64,000 bases of DNA, from positions 96,177-160,176 of the forward strand of contig JADJNU010000004.1 of the NCBI GenBank assembly GCA_016714165.1, written 5' to 3'. The notes beneath the pieces are model-generated. The model was not told where the DNA came from. It saw nothing but the letters and a program-made list of their open reading frames with translations, and ran no database searches. Positions 55,927 to 64,000 of the stretch are shown piece by piece. The translations under genes and the position numbers were made by a program. Numbering within the stretch: position 1 is the stretch's first letter; every line of letters starts with the position of its first letter. Origin of the DNA: Bdellovibrionales bacterium. GTDB taxonomy: Bacteria > Bdellovibrionota > Bdellovibrionia > Bdellovibrionales > UBA1609.

Positions 55927-57831
55927 ATGGGAAAAATCATTGGGATTGATTTAGGTACGACGAACTCTGTTGTTGCTATCATGGAGGGCGGAGAGCCGAA
56001 GGTTCTCGTTAATGAAGAGGGCGGGAGGACGACTCCTTCAGTGGTTGGGTTCACTAAAGATGGACAAAAGTTAGTGGGTCAGATTGCCAAGCGCCAAGCA
56101 GTGACAAATCCTGAAAATACGATTTTTTCGGCGAAGCGGTTTATCGGTCGACGTTTGGAGGAAGTCTCCGAGGAGAGTCGGCTGGTGCCTTACAAGGTCG
56201 TTAAGAAAGGTACGGATTCTGCTTTTGACATCAATGGTAAGGCCGTCCCTCCGGAGGAAATCTCCGCTTTGATTTTGGGTAAACTAAAAAAGGTTGCAGA
56301 AGATTATTTAGGCCATGAGGTGACCGAGGCGGTGATCACAGTTCCAGCCTACTTCAATGATGCTCAACGTCAAGCGACGAAGGATGCAGGTCGGATTGCG
56401 GGTCTCGAAGTGAAGCGGATCATCAATGAGCCAACGGCAGCGGCTCTCGCTTATGGGCTTGATAAGAAAAAAGACCAGAAAATTGTCGTTTTTGATTTGG
56501 GTGGAGGTACTTTTGATATTTCCATTCTTGAGGTTGGCGATAATGTTGTGGAGGTTAAAGCGACGAACGGGGACACTCACTTGGGTGGTGACAACTTTGA
56601 TGAACGCATTCTTCTTTGGATTATGGATGAATTCAAAAAGGATCAGGGAATCGAGTTGCGCTCGGATAAGATGGCGCTTCAGCGACTGAAGGAGGCCTCT
56701 GAAAAGGCGAAGGTTGAGTTGAGTTCCGCCCAGGAAACAGAAATCAACCTTCCATTTATCACTGCAGATGCTTCTGGTCCGAAACATCTGAACATGAAAT
56801 TGACTCGGGCTAAGTTTGACCAGTTAACAGGGGATTTAGTGAAGAGGACCATGGAGCCTTGCAAGAAGGCTTTGGCCGATTCTGGTATGTCTATATCGGA
56901 TATCGATGAAGTCGTGTTGGTGGGAGGTTCTACCCGCATTCCTGCTGTTCAAGCAGCTGTGAAGGATTTTTTTAAAAAGGAGCCAAATCGTTCGGTAAAT
57001 CCTGACGAAGTGGTGGCTCTTGGAGCCGCTGTTCAGGGTGGGGTGCTTGCGGGCGATGTAAAAGATGTTCTTCTCCTTGATGTTACTCCTTTGTCTCTGG
57101 GTATTGAAACCTTGGGTGGAGTGATGACGAAGTTAATTGAGCGTAACACGACAATTCCAACTCGGAAGAGTCAGACTTTTTCTACGGCAGCTGACAATCA
57201 GACAAGCGTCGATGTTCATGTGTTGCAGGGCGAACGTGAGCTGGCAGGTGACAATAAGGCGCTGGGACGTTTTGAGTTAGTTGGAATTCCTCCATCTCCT
57301 CGTGGCATGCCTCAGATCGAGGTTACTTTTGACATCGATGCAAACGGTATCCTGAATGTGTCTGCCAAAGATGTTGGGACGGGCAAGGAACAGGCAATTA
57401 AGATCACAGCTAAATCAGGGCTTTCTGAGGATGATATTCAGCGTATGGTGAAAGATGCTGAACTTCATGCTGATGAAGATAAAAGAAAGAAAGAAACAAT
57501 CGTTCATCGTAACAGCTTGGACAATTTAATTTATCAAACTGAGAAATTGGTCGCCGATAATAAGTCTAACCTTAATGATGGAGATCGAAAGCCCATTGAT
57601 GACGCAATTGAGGACGCAAAAAGAGTTCTGAACAATACAGGGGCTTCGGTGAGTGATCTTAAATCAGCAACTGATCGTCTGACAAATTCAAGTCAAACTT
57701 TGAGCAGTCTTCTTTACGAAAAACAAAAAGGCAAGGCGAGTGGTGGCGGCGCTCCTGATGGTGGAGCTGGAGGCTCGGGTGACGGCAAGCCAGGTGATGT
57801 CATTGATGCAGAATACAAGGACGTCAATTAA
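55927..57831 (+). CDS. dnaK: Chaperone DnaK (Hsp70)
   Basis: 634 aa from ATG at 55927 (AAGGGG nine bases upstream; the GTG at 55921 leaves too little room). The ATPase domain begins GKIIGIDLGTTNSVVAIMEGG, with FDLGGGTFDISILE and VLVGGSTRIPAVQ as phosphate and adenosine motifs. The substrate domain follows from about 390 (LLLDVTPLSLGIETLGG), and a Gly-rich tail ends DVIDAEYKDVN. It binds exposed hydrophobic segments with DnaJ. A strong terminator follows. Confidence 0.97.
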   Translation: MGKIIGIDLGTTNSVVAIMEGGEPKVLVNEEGGRTTPSVVGFTKDGQKLVGQIAKRQAVTNPENTIFSAKRFIGRRLEEVSEESRLVPYKVVKKGTDSAFDINGKAVPPEEISALILGKLKKVAEDYLGHEVTEAVITVPAYFNDAQRQATKDAGRIAGLEVKRIINEPTAAALAYGLDKKKDQKIVVFDLGGGTFDISILEVGDNVVEVKATNGDTHLGGDNFDERILLWIMDEFKKDQGIELRSDKMALQRLKEASEKAKVELSSAQETEINLPFITADASGPKHLNMKLTRAKFDQLTGDLVKRTMEPCKKALADSGMSISDIDEVVLVGGSTRIPAVQAAVKDFFKKEPNRSVNPDEVVALGAAVQGGVLAGDVKDVLLLDVTPLSLGIETLGGVMTKLIERNTTIPTRKSQTFSTAADNQTSVDVHVLQGERELAGDNKALGRFELVGIPPSPRGMPQIEVTFDIDANGILNVSAKDVGTGKEQAIKITAKSGLSEDDIQRMVKDAELHADEDKRKKETIVHRNSLDNLIYQTEKLVADNKSNLNDGDRKPIDDAIEDAKRVLNNTGASVSDLKSATDRLTNSSQTLSSLLYEKQKGKASGGGAPDGGAGGSGDGKPGDVIDAEYKDVN

Positions 57832-57874
57832 TTGATTAACAGAGCTAACTTTTCTTTGCTGTAGCAGAGCGAGG

Positions 57875-57926
57875 ACAGAACGGCAACCCCATCCTTTTAC
57901 AAGGGTGGGGCTCCTCCGCTGTTTTT
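57875..57926 (+). terminator. Intrinsic terminator after dnaK
   Basis: CCCCATCCTT (57887-57896) pairs with AAGGGTGGGG (57901-57910) with one wobble and a 4-base loop, and outer arms ACAG...CTGT extend it. TTTTTT follows at 57921. Strong Rho-independent signal for the dnaK transcript. Confidence 0.85.
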
Positions 57927-57999
57927 TCGAGCGAGATTGAGATATCCGATCGATCAATCAGATTAATCATTCAATCAGACGTATCGATTATTCATTCAG

Positions 58000-58662
58000 T
58001 TAATCAAATGACAGGCCATTTTCTTCGTCCCACTGGACGCGAGCTGCGACGGAAAAGTAGGAGAAGGCTTCATGTACATTGAAGCCAACTTCACCTGTAA
58101 ATGTGATATTTTTCCATTGCTCGGTTTTCCATTCAACGCCGCCGGCCAGTTGGACAGGGAATTTTCCTTCACCCTCTCTGGATGAAACCCCAATAGGAAT
58201 GGAAGCATAAGAATTCATTTCACCAATTTCTGTTTTTATTTTCTTGCTGATGAGAGGGTGAAAGCGGAGAGATATTTCGTCGATGTCTTCATTTCTGTTT
58301 GAGGAATCAAATCCGTCGTATCTTGCATAGATAATACCCGAGGAGAGCCCGATTGCTGGCTGGCCCTCTGTATCTGGATATGGAATCCATTTGAAAAATC
58401 CACCAGCATAAAAATCAGTTGTGCCGGAGCCTATGACGGCTCTCAGATTGGCGTCCTGGTTAAACCAGGAATCGAATCGGCCAATCAAATTAACACCCCT
58501 ATCTCCGTCAGAGACAAATTGAGATTCTAGGCCCGCCCTAAATGAGCCTTCAGAGAGGATATCTCCAGTCTCCATGACTGAATAGAGAGCTCTCGCTTTG
58601 GTCGCAAAACATAGACTCAAGATAAAAACAGCAAGTCTTAGGGATGGTCTGTCCAAATTCAT
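58000..58662 (-). CDS. Outer-membrane beta-barrel protein
   Basis: 220 aa from ATG at 58662 (AAAGGAATGAG upstream; the frame is open to 58725 without a better start). The signal peptide LRLAVFILSLCFATKARA is cleaved before LYSVMETGD. The chain alternates short strands and turns (GSFRAGLESQFVSDGDRG, FYAGGFFKWIPYP, FTGEVGFNVHEAFSYFSV) and ends GLSFD. Length and pattern suggest an 8- to 10-stranded barrel. It could be an adhesin or porin; no specific family is recognised. Confidence 0.65.
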   Translation of the reverse strand: MNLDRPSLRLAVFILSLCFATKARALYSVMETGDILSEGSFRAGLESQFVSDGDRGVNLIGRFDSWFNQDANLRAVIGSGTTDFYAGGFFKWIPYPDTEGQPAIGLSSGIIYARYDGFDSSNRNEDIDEISLRFHPLISKKIKTEIGEMNSYASIPIGVSSREGEGKFPVQLAGGVEWKTEQWKNITFTGEVGFNVHEAFSYFSVAARVQWDEENGLSFD

Positions 58663-59012
58663 TGTCTCATTCCTTTCCATTGTTCCTAGGGGCGGAACCA
58701 TAACTCTGACTGCCGTGTTAGACAAGCGGCGAGGTTCTGCCTTCTGGGAACGTGTAACTAAAATTATTCTTCATGGGACATATACCGAGCTATATGAAAA
58801 AAATATAGGTCTTTAGGTCTTCAGGACTTGTCTGCTGATAAGCTCCTGCGATTGAGCTGAACAGAGACAATTATCTATCTATATTTCGGAAATTCTCAAA
58901 ATGGTACTAAGGTCGCAGAGGGGAGATGTCGAAAAACTCAAGTGGGATGCGACTGTATCCATTTGTTGTCGGCATCAAGCCATCTTGAGTTGGAAGGTTG
59001 GAGAGATAAGTC

Positions 59013-60326
59013 ATGATTAAGTGCATAATAGAGAAAATCCATGAGAGAGGGCTTGTATCTATTGGCAGTGACGGTGGCCCTGGCAGGCCAGAATTGTCCC
59101 ATTTTGGAATTTCGCGTTTATTGCCATCTTACTTTTTGGTACTGGCGGCCATCTTGGTATTTGGAGTTTGCGTTCCATCATATGCCAGTTCGGGAGATCC
59201 ATGCGATTGTCCAAAGCTTGACTGCAATTCATGCGAAAACCAAACAGGCCTGACGTTCTATTCGGAAAAGTGTGGAAATAACAGAGTTCGCAGTTGTTCG
59301 AGACCAAGTTGTCAATTGAAGGATCCAATCCCACCTGGCTGCGAGGTTTCTCAGAAGAAAGGGGCTTCGGAGGTCCCTGATGGTGATCGAACTCCGGCTT
59401 CAGCAGCGGCTGCCAATGAATCCCTACCTCGCGGCGGTGAAATCGGAAAGGTTAGGTGGAGCAAAGGCGAATCCTGGCTCGTGGAACCCTCTGGAAAGCA
59501 GCACTCAGTTCGTGTCGGAATATCTGTGCACACGAAGGACAAAGTAAAGACCGAGGCTCAGGCTGAGATCAGGATAGAATTTCAGGATGCGAATGAACTT
59601 CATATTCAGCCCCAGTCGGAAGTTCTGATGTCGGAATATGAGTCTGATTCCAAGCTAGATCGGCGAGCCCTGCTAGATTTGATCAAGGGCAAGGTGAGGA
59701 GCAAAGTTAAGCAAAAGTACAAGGGTGATACAAGCTCTTACTTCAAGGTTCGAACAAAGAGTGCTGTTGCCGGAGTGCGAGGAACTGACTTTGTGGTCAG
59801 TTTTAATATTGGGCACAAGGAGATAACTAAAGTTGAAACTTTGACGGGATCTGTAGTTCTGGCTAATGCAGACCAATCGCAATCTTTGGATGTCAGCAAA
59901 GGGACCTATGCAAGTTATGTTGTTGAAGCGAATAGTTCAGAAGTTTTTTCTGACAAAGAGATCAATGAATTTGTAGCTCGTGGATACATGACGCCGGTTC
60001 ATAAGATGAGTGCCAAAGAAATTGAACAGCTGGATTGGGAATCGTCCGTCGGAGAGAAACCAAAAGGAAAGACAGTCTCCATGCAGGAAAAAGGGGCCTC
60101 AAAATCTGTTTGTCAATCGCCTCAAGCTGAAATGGATCAATGCTACTGGGTTTGCGAAAACAATCCAAAGGGCGAAAAGAACTGCCGCACTGATCTTCCT
60201 CAGGTCAATTGTCTAAGAAGACGTTGCGATGCCAACGGAAAATGGGCTGATGAGACAAGGCTTCCTGCAAATTTTCATGAGCAATGCCAGGCGAAGGGTG
60301 TTCGAGTTGGACCTTGCGACTACTAG
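59013..60326 (+). CDS. FecR-domain, Cys-rich exported protein
   Basis: 437 aa. ATG at 59013 has GGAGAGATAAG upstream. The leader is long (38 residues) before the hydrophobic segment YFLVLAAILVFGVCVP. A Cys-rich module follows (CDCPKLDCNSCEN), then a FecR-like domain at about 150-300 with VRVGISVHTKDKVKTEAQAEIRIEF and VRTKSAVAGVRGTDFVVSF, the FecR signature. A second Cys-rich module (CQSPQAEMDQCYWVC) ends the protein. No FecI sigma factor is adjacent, so it is a stand-alone envelope FecR protein. It resembles the one at 26793-28984 in fold only. Confidence 0.72.
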   Translation: MIKCIIEKIHERGLVSIGSDGGPGRPELSHFGISRLLPSYFLVLAAILVFGVCVPSYASSGDPCDCPKLDCNSCENQTGLTFYSEKCGNNRVRSCSRPSCQLKDPIPPGCEVSQKKGASEVPDGDRTPASAAAANESLPRGGEIGKVRWSKGESWLVEPSGKQHSVRVGISVHTKDKVKTEAQAEIRIEFQDANELHIQPQSEVLMSEYESDSKLDRRALLDLIKGKVRSKVKQKYKGDTSSYFKVRTKSAVAGVRGTDFVVSFNIGHKEITKVETLTGSVVLANADQSQSLDVSKGTYASYVVEANSSEVFSDKEINEFVARGYMTPVHKMSAKEIEQLDWESSVGEKPKGKTVSMQEKGASKSVCQSPQAEMDQCYWVCENNPKGEKNCRTDLPQVNCLRRRCDANGKWADETRLPANFHEQCQAKGVRVGPCDY

Positions 60327-60459
60327 GGACTCCATTAGGGACTCCATGTGAATAATACCTAGATATTATTGCCAGCACAGAATCTTAATGCATTGTATTA
60401 TATTTAACTAAGTTGATATTTGGAGTTCAATTTTTTATAAACAGTCACTGTTATTCTGT

Positions 60460-60536
60460 GGCGGCCGTAGCTCAGTTGGTAGAGCCCCGGATTGTGATTC
60501 CGGTTGTCGCGGGTTCAAGCCCCGTCGGTCGCCCCA
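60460..60536 (+). tRNA. tRNA-His (anticodon GTG)
   Basis: Full cloverleaf. Acceptor GCGGCCG (60461-60467) pairs with CGGTCGC (60526-60532) with one G-U. The D arm is in TAGCTCAGTTGGTAGAG, the anticodon loop is ATTGTGATT with GTG, and the T arm contains GGTTCAAGCCC. An extra G at 60460 faces C73 (60533), the G-1:C73 pair unique to histidine tRNA, and CCA is encoded at 60534-60536. It may be the attachment target of the decayed element to its right. Confidence 0.97.
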
Positions 60537-60978
60537 ATTTTTAGAGCCCCAGATTCAAAAAAATAGGAATGTAAATGAAAATTAAGGATTTAGAAGCAAG
60601 TGGTATCAAGGAGATCGCAGCTTCGACATTTCCCAGTCAGTCGTGAGATTTCGGGATTTTCCTATTTTTGTCCTATTTTTGTCCTACGAAAGGTGTCGCT
60701 AGCAATACGTGTTCGCAGAGTTTCCTGAGTATCAGGGACCGGCGCGTGTTGAACTAAAGGAGGCACCGAGTGAATACAATCTCATAATCAATTTTAAAAA
60801 ATAAAAGCCCATGGGCTGCAACCCGTGGGCTTTCAAATTCAAACCTGATCGGGTTTCGAACTCGTTAAATGACCGAAACCTGATCATTCATTAACAGAAG
60901 CTGCGGGATGCAGCTGCTGGAGGTACCCCATTATCTTCGATCAAGGGTCCCACCAGTGTCAAATGGAATGGAGGACCA
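60537..60978. other. Structured non-coding region after tRNA-His
   Basis: A 23-codon ORF (ATG 60575, AGGAA upstream) reads MKIKDLEASGIKEIAASTFP and stops; it may be a relic. CCTATTTTTGT is repeated in tandem at 60661 and 60672. AAAGCCCATGGG/CCCGTGGGCTTT forms a hairpin at 60804-60833 with an A-tract on its left, so it terminates leftward transcription better than rightward. GATCGGGTTTCG (60847) pairs with CGAAACCTGATC (60874). No attachment-site duplicate of the tRNA 3' end is seen in the window. Confidence 0.4.
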
Positions 60979-62219
60979 ATGAAGTTCAATACCCTCAGTA
61001 CGAGGACTCTCGCCCCACGAGTCATTCGGGCAGCGAGTTTATCAGAAAACCAAAATGAAGTTACAGTTACGCAGGTAAGAAAATCAACCCTGGTCGAAAA
61101 ACCGACCCAGGTCGGATCTGAATTAAGCGAAGAACACAAACTGCATGTTCGGCGGGTGACTGAGCAAGACAGTTCTGTGGCCTTAGAATCACGAGCCGTG
61201 GAGGGCCTTGAGAAGGGTTATACCCGCATTCCCAATCCTGTTCTGATGCGACTTGTGACAGGGGATTTCACTCGAAATGAAATCAAGGTGGCTCTCATCA
61301 TTGCTCGCTTCACCATTTCCTTTCGGCGGGAGTTTGCCCCTCTATCTAAAAAGGTTCTAGAGAGACAAACAGGCTTGCGTGGAGCGGCTATCCTTGATGC
61401 GGTATCCGGACTTGTCAAAAAGGGTCTCATTCAAAAGCAACAAGGCAATCAATATCGTCCGAATATGCTTGGCCTCATTTTACCAGAGGCCTGGGAAGGG
61501 CCCGATAGACCGACCAAGAAAGAAAGTGAAACAGACAAAGGCAATGCTGATTCTAAAGATACACGTCGTTTAGAGACGGCAAAAATTGCGGCCCACCCGG
61601 TGGCTGAAAATCCACCTCACCCCAGGTCACAACTTCAACCCAGGGGAGGTTCCAAATTCGACCTCTTTAAAGATATTAATAAATATAAAAACAATAACTC
61701 CTCTCTGAACTTCCAAAGTTCCTTCAGGACTACTTCCAGAATCTCAAACCCCTCAAAAAGCGAGAGAGAGAGTGGAAAGTTCTTCAAGAATTGAGACAGG
61801 ACTACCAGGTTCAAGACATTGTCGATTGCTTCGCCTTGCTCAAAGGCCGCGAGTAAGAGCCGGCCAGTCTGGTGAGTTTCAGGTTTGTCACTCGCCAATG
61901 GCCTACCTGTCAAAAGCCATGAATGGGGTGCTCCAGGAGGTTGTTCGAGCCGCAAGATGAACTCCTTGAACGAGACTCGAATATCCCGAGATGCTCAGCA
62001 AAAAATGAAGAGTTAGAACTCAAAAACTGGAGGCTCAGCAGTGGCTTGATAAGGCCCAAGCCTTTGAAAGAGCCTATCCCTCACCGAGGAGCAACAGGCT
62101 AAAATTAACGAAATCTGCCGGAATAGATTTAACCCAACTCAAATCGTGGGACGTATCTTTGCCATTTCAGAGTGGTGGAAAACGATCGAATGCCAACAAG
62201 CAAAAGTGGCCACTTGTTA
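60979..62219 (+). pseudogene. Replication-protein-O-like winged-helix gene, multiply frameshifted
   Basis: ATG at 60979 with GGAGGACC upstream. The intact first frame (to 61794) has a winged helix of the phage replication O / RepO type at about 75-165: YTRIPNPVLMRLVTGDFTRN, KKVLERQTGLRGAAILDAVS and LVKKGLIQKQQGNQYRPN. After residue 235 it goes off frame. The other frames then continue sensibly one after another: KFLQDYFQNLKPLKKRERE, CHSPMAYLSKAMNGVLQEV, ELLERDSNIPRC and LTEEQQAKINEICRNRF, ending TGT TAA at 62219. At least four shifts are needed. This is decay or very poor consensus of a plasmid- or phage-derived replication gene. Confidence 0.55.
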
Positions 62220-62250
62220 ACAACACCAAGAATACTCAAAGGAGACTCAA

Positions 62251-62460
62251 ATGAAATCCATCAATTTTCTTTTCTTAGCTTTCCGCAAATTTTGTCCCTG
62301 GGTCTTTGTAGTGGTTACTCTGGACTTATTTGCGACATGGCCAAAGCGGCCTTTCTTGCTCAAACTCGAGATTCAATATCAGCGGCAAAGTTCAACCAAA
62401 TGCTCTGGTCAGGAGGAAGATCTCAGAAAAGGTCCAAGCAATTCCAAGGAGGGATAAAAT
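62251..62460 (+). pseudogene. Small hydrophobic ORF with one-base loss, element gene
   Basis: ATG at 62251 has AAGGAGAC upstream. The frame starts MKSINFLFLAFRKF and is then overtaken by another reading SLGLCSGYSGLICDMAKAAF. One extra A in the AAA at about 62286 joins them to give a 69-residue signal-peptide-like protein ending GGIK. Its TGA overlaps an ATG (ATGA) with AAGGAGGG upstream, so it sat in an operon. No family recognised. Confidence 0.4.
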
Positions 62461-62551
62461 GAAAACCTTTTGCCGAAGAACCTATAACTCCAATTAGTAC
62501 ACTCAAAACCGGGATCGCCTTCTAGATCGGAGGACCATCCGGAAACACACT

Positions 62552-63316
62552 TTGCACCATGGACAAAACAAAAATCAAAGCCTCAGCGAATCAAGTCAAC
62601 TTCCCCTGTTTGAATATTCAAACTCAAAGTTGAATGGTTCAAAACCTGGTCAAAGTTTTTGGGTTGAATTTTTGACCAATGCCTTCTTGGTATTTCTAGT
62701 TATATCAATCAGTTATTTCTTGCTGAGCGAAGCGTTTGACTTTTATCGTTCAAACAGTGCGAATGTTGAATCTTCAATATTGGCAGCAGTCATTGTTGAA
62801 CTCTTGCTTTTGGCTTTCTCGGTGATTCATCCGTCAAAACTTGTCTGGAAAATCGCCTCAAAAACTCTCATCCTGCTCCTGTTTGCCTATTCTTCCTAGT
62901 CGTTCTGTTCCGGTGTCATTGGCAAGGGTTACGGGGCCATTGACCAGCTGGCCGCCATTGAAACACAAATCTCTCGCATTGAAGCAAGAATCAAAGAACG
63001 CAATGTGCTCATTGACGAAAATCTGAAGCTTCGGAGAATCACCCTGGTTCGTCGTATGACCTTGGAGAAGGACAAGCTCAACAGCGAACTCTCTCGGCTT
63101 GATGCTGACAGGATGTCTCGATTGGCGACCGCTTCAGAGACACAAATCGTCAATACCTGGTCTATGGTTGCACTTCGCCTCCTTTTGCAAATCTCAAACA
63201 TTGTCATCGTGCATCACTTGGCCTCAAGGCTTCGGAAAGAGACCAAGCTCAGGCGAGATAGAGGCGCTCGTCGTCGTGCACGCCCGCTACTGCGCTTAGT
63301 GAAGGACTCCACTTAA
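62552..63316 (+). pseudogene. Membrane/coiled-coil protein with in-frame TAG, element gene
   Basis: The frame encodes two hydrophobic helices (FLTNAFLVFLVISISYFLL, ILAAVIVELLLLAFSVI) and part of a third (LILLLFAYSS), reaching TAG at 62897-62899. The same frame continues for 138 codons: SFCSGVIGKGYGAIDQ, then a long coiled coil (LAAIETQISRIEARIKERNV to LNSELSRLDADRMSRL), a further hydrophobic segment and a basic tail ending LLRLVKDST. The stop is therefore inside a membrane coiled-coil protein. The start is unclear (TTG 62552 is weak). No family recognised; probably part of the element next to the RepO-like gene. Confidence 0.45.
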
Positions 63317-63385
63317 ATGGGGCCAAATGGCCAAGCCGCCAAGCGGGCAACAAAGAACTGCCCATCCTACTCGGCCTGTTGGCGT

Positions 63386-64000
63386 TCATGGAGGGATTCG
63401 CTGATCGAGGTGGGGATTGGAATCTGGAGAAAAGCTTCCCCTGAGAATGTAAGGAAATATCAGCCCTACGGTCGTTCCCCTGCCAATAGCTGATTCAATT
63501 TCAACTCTTCCTCCCCAGACCTCAAAGAGTTATATGCATGAAATAATCCAATGCCTTCGCCATTGACTTTATTATGAGTGATTTCCTCATTTCCAATCTT
63601 TTTCCAGGGATCTGTTGAGGGAATGCCACAACCGAAATCCCTTATGGAAATAACACATTGTCATCGATGACTTCGCACATCATGTGCACAACGCCAAACT
63701 CGTCAGTGTAGGCCTCCTTGGCATTATTGATCAAATTGGAGAAGACCGCATTTAACTCCGTTTCGTCGGCATAAATGATCACCTCGGCAAAAACTTCCGG
63801 AGTTCGCAACAATATGTAGTTAGGCCGACTGCCTTGATGGTCCAAAATTTCTATTCTGAATGATGTCTCTAAAAATGGTTTAAGCAGGATCTTTTCCAAT
63901 GCCGGATTGAGAATCATGCATTTCTTGTCATCCGCAATGGGCATTTCCCGAGGAGGCGGTTAGTTAGACGTTTTATATCGGCGGCAGAGTCGCGGATCAC
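63386..64000 (-). pseudogene. Sensor histidine kinase C-terminal half, frameshifted, partial
   Basis: Minus strand, entering from the right edge. Frame 1 reads VIRDSAADIKRLTNRLLG to about 63945; frame 2 MPIADDKKCMILNPALEKIL and ADETELNAVFSNLINNAKEA (N box) to 63642; frame 3 SIRDFGCGIPSTDPWKK (G1 box) and GEGIGLFHAYNS (G2 box); frame 4 EVWGGRVEIESAIGRGTTVG, ending IPP at TGA 63386. Three one-base additions (AAA near 63945, TTT near 63650, TTT near 63525) make this a normal HATPase domain of a histidine kinase. The upstream part is outside the window. Confidence 0.65.

Noticed and set aside
56308..56787. Minus-strand ORF of 159 codons inside dnaK
   Set aside because: Antisense shadow of the highly constrained dnaK coding sequence.
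1..64000. Reassigned stop codon (any of TAA, TGA or TAG read as an amino acid) as cause of the in-frame stops
   Set aside because: TAA, TGA and TAG each end other well-defined genes here, often overlapping the next start (for example dnaK TAA, phoB TGA, clsB TAG), so none is reassigned.
1..64000. CRISPR array or Cas genes
   Set aside because: No evenly spaced repeat set and no Cas-like protein was seen.

Overview
The window is a chromosomal stretch of a Gram-negative, probably predatory deltaproteobacterium-like bacterium. The best guess is Bdellovibrionota (Bdellovibrio relatives), because an Agl/Glt gliding-motility gene block (about 0-7.6 kb), many lipoproteins and secreted proteases, a DUF3015-DUF4105 pair, FecR-domain proteins and a ClpS-ClpA pair occur together. 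This placement rests on gene content and family knowledge; no database was searched.

Layout: 0-7.6 kb, minus-strand motility operon aglR-aglQ-aglS-TPR protein-small exported protein-GltG-like TonB protein-lipoprotein-outer-membrane barrel (runs off the left edge). 7.8-17.8 kb, arfB, a coupled pair of exported proteins, a Crp/Fnr regulator, three exported peptidases of different clans (trypsin-like, metzincin-like, gluzincin-like), greB and several small exported proteins. 17.8-25 kb, a cardiolipin synthase/EEP-phosphatase pair, an OmpR-type regulator, rpmG, an orphan ParA-like ATPase, a membrane-anchored thioredoxin-fold protein and a HAMP-adenylate/guanylate cyclase. 25-33 kb, FecR/FN3-like envelope proteins, DUF3015-DUF4105, gloB and pdxJ. 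33.3-41.5 kb, a complete phosphate module pstS-pstC-pstA-pstB-phoU-phoB-phoR followed by a convergent porin. 41.7-52.3 kb, a BFD-like [2Fe-2S] protein, an NrnA-like DHH phosphoesterase, greA, an AsmA-like protein, SohB, membrane proteins, clpA and clpS. 52.9-60.3 kb, a type IV pilin, an exported helical protein, dnaJ-dnaK, an outer-membrane protein and a second FecR protein. 60.46 kb, tRNA-His, followed to the right edge by a decayed block: a phage-O-like replication gene, small membrane ORFs and the end of a histidine kinase.

The most striking sequence-level observation is a set of genes that are exactly one base short. In pstA, clpA, the AsmA-like gene, a FecR gene, a BFD gene, a gluzincin, a metzincin, a small exported gene and the gene at 8760-9310, one extra base (usually lengthening a homopolymer by one) restores a single sensible protein. 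Four further genes contain an in-frame stop (TAA, TAA, TGA, TAG), each directly after a codon ending in CC, with clearly continuing protein beyond it. Uncorrected consensus errors explain most of this. The damage is much denser to the right of tRNA-His, where real decay of an integrated element (or a poor contig end) is also possible. Gene calls below describe the reconstructed genes and state where the reading frame is broken.
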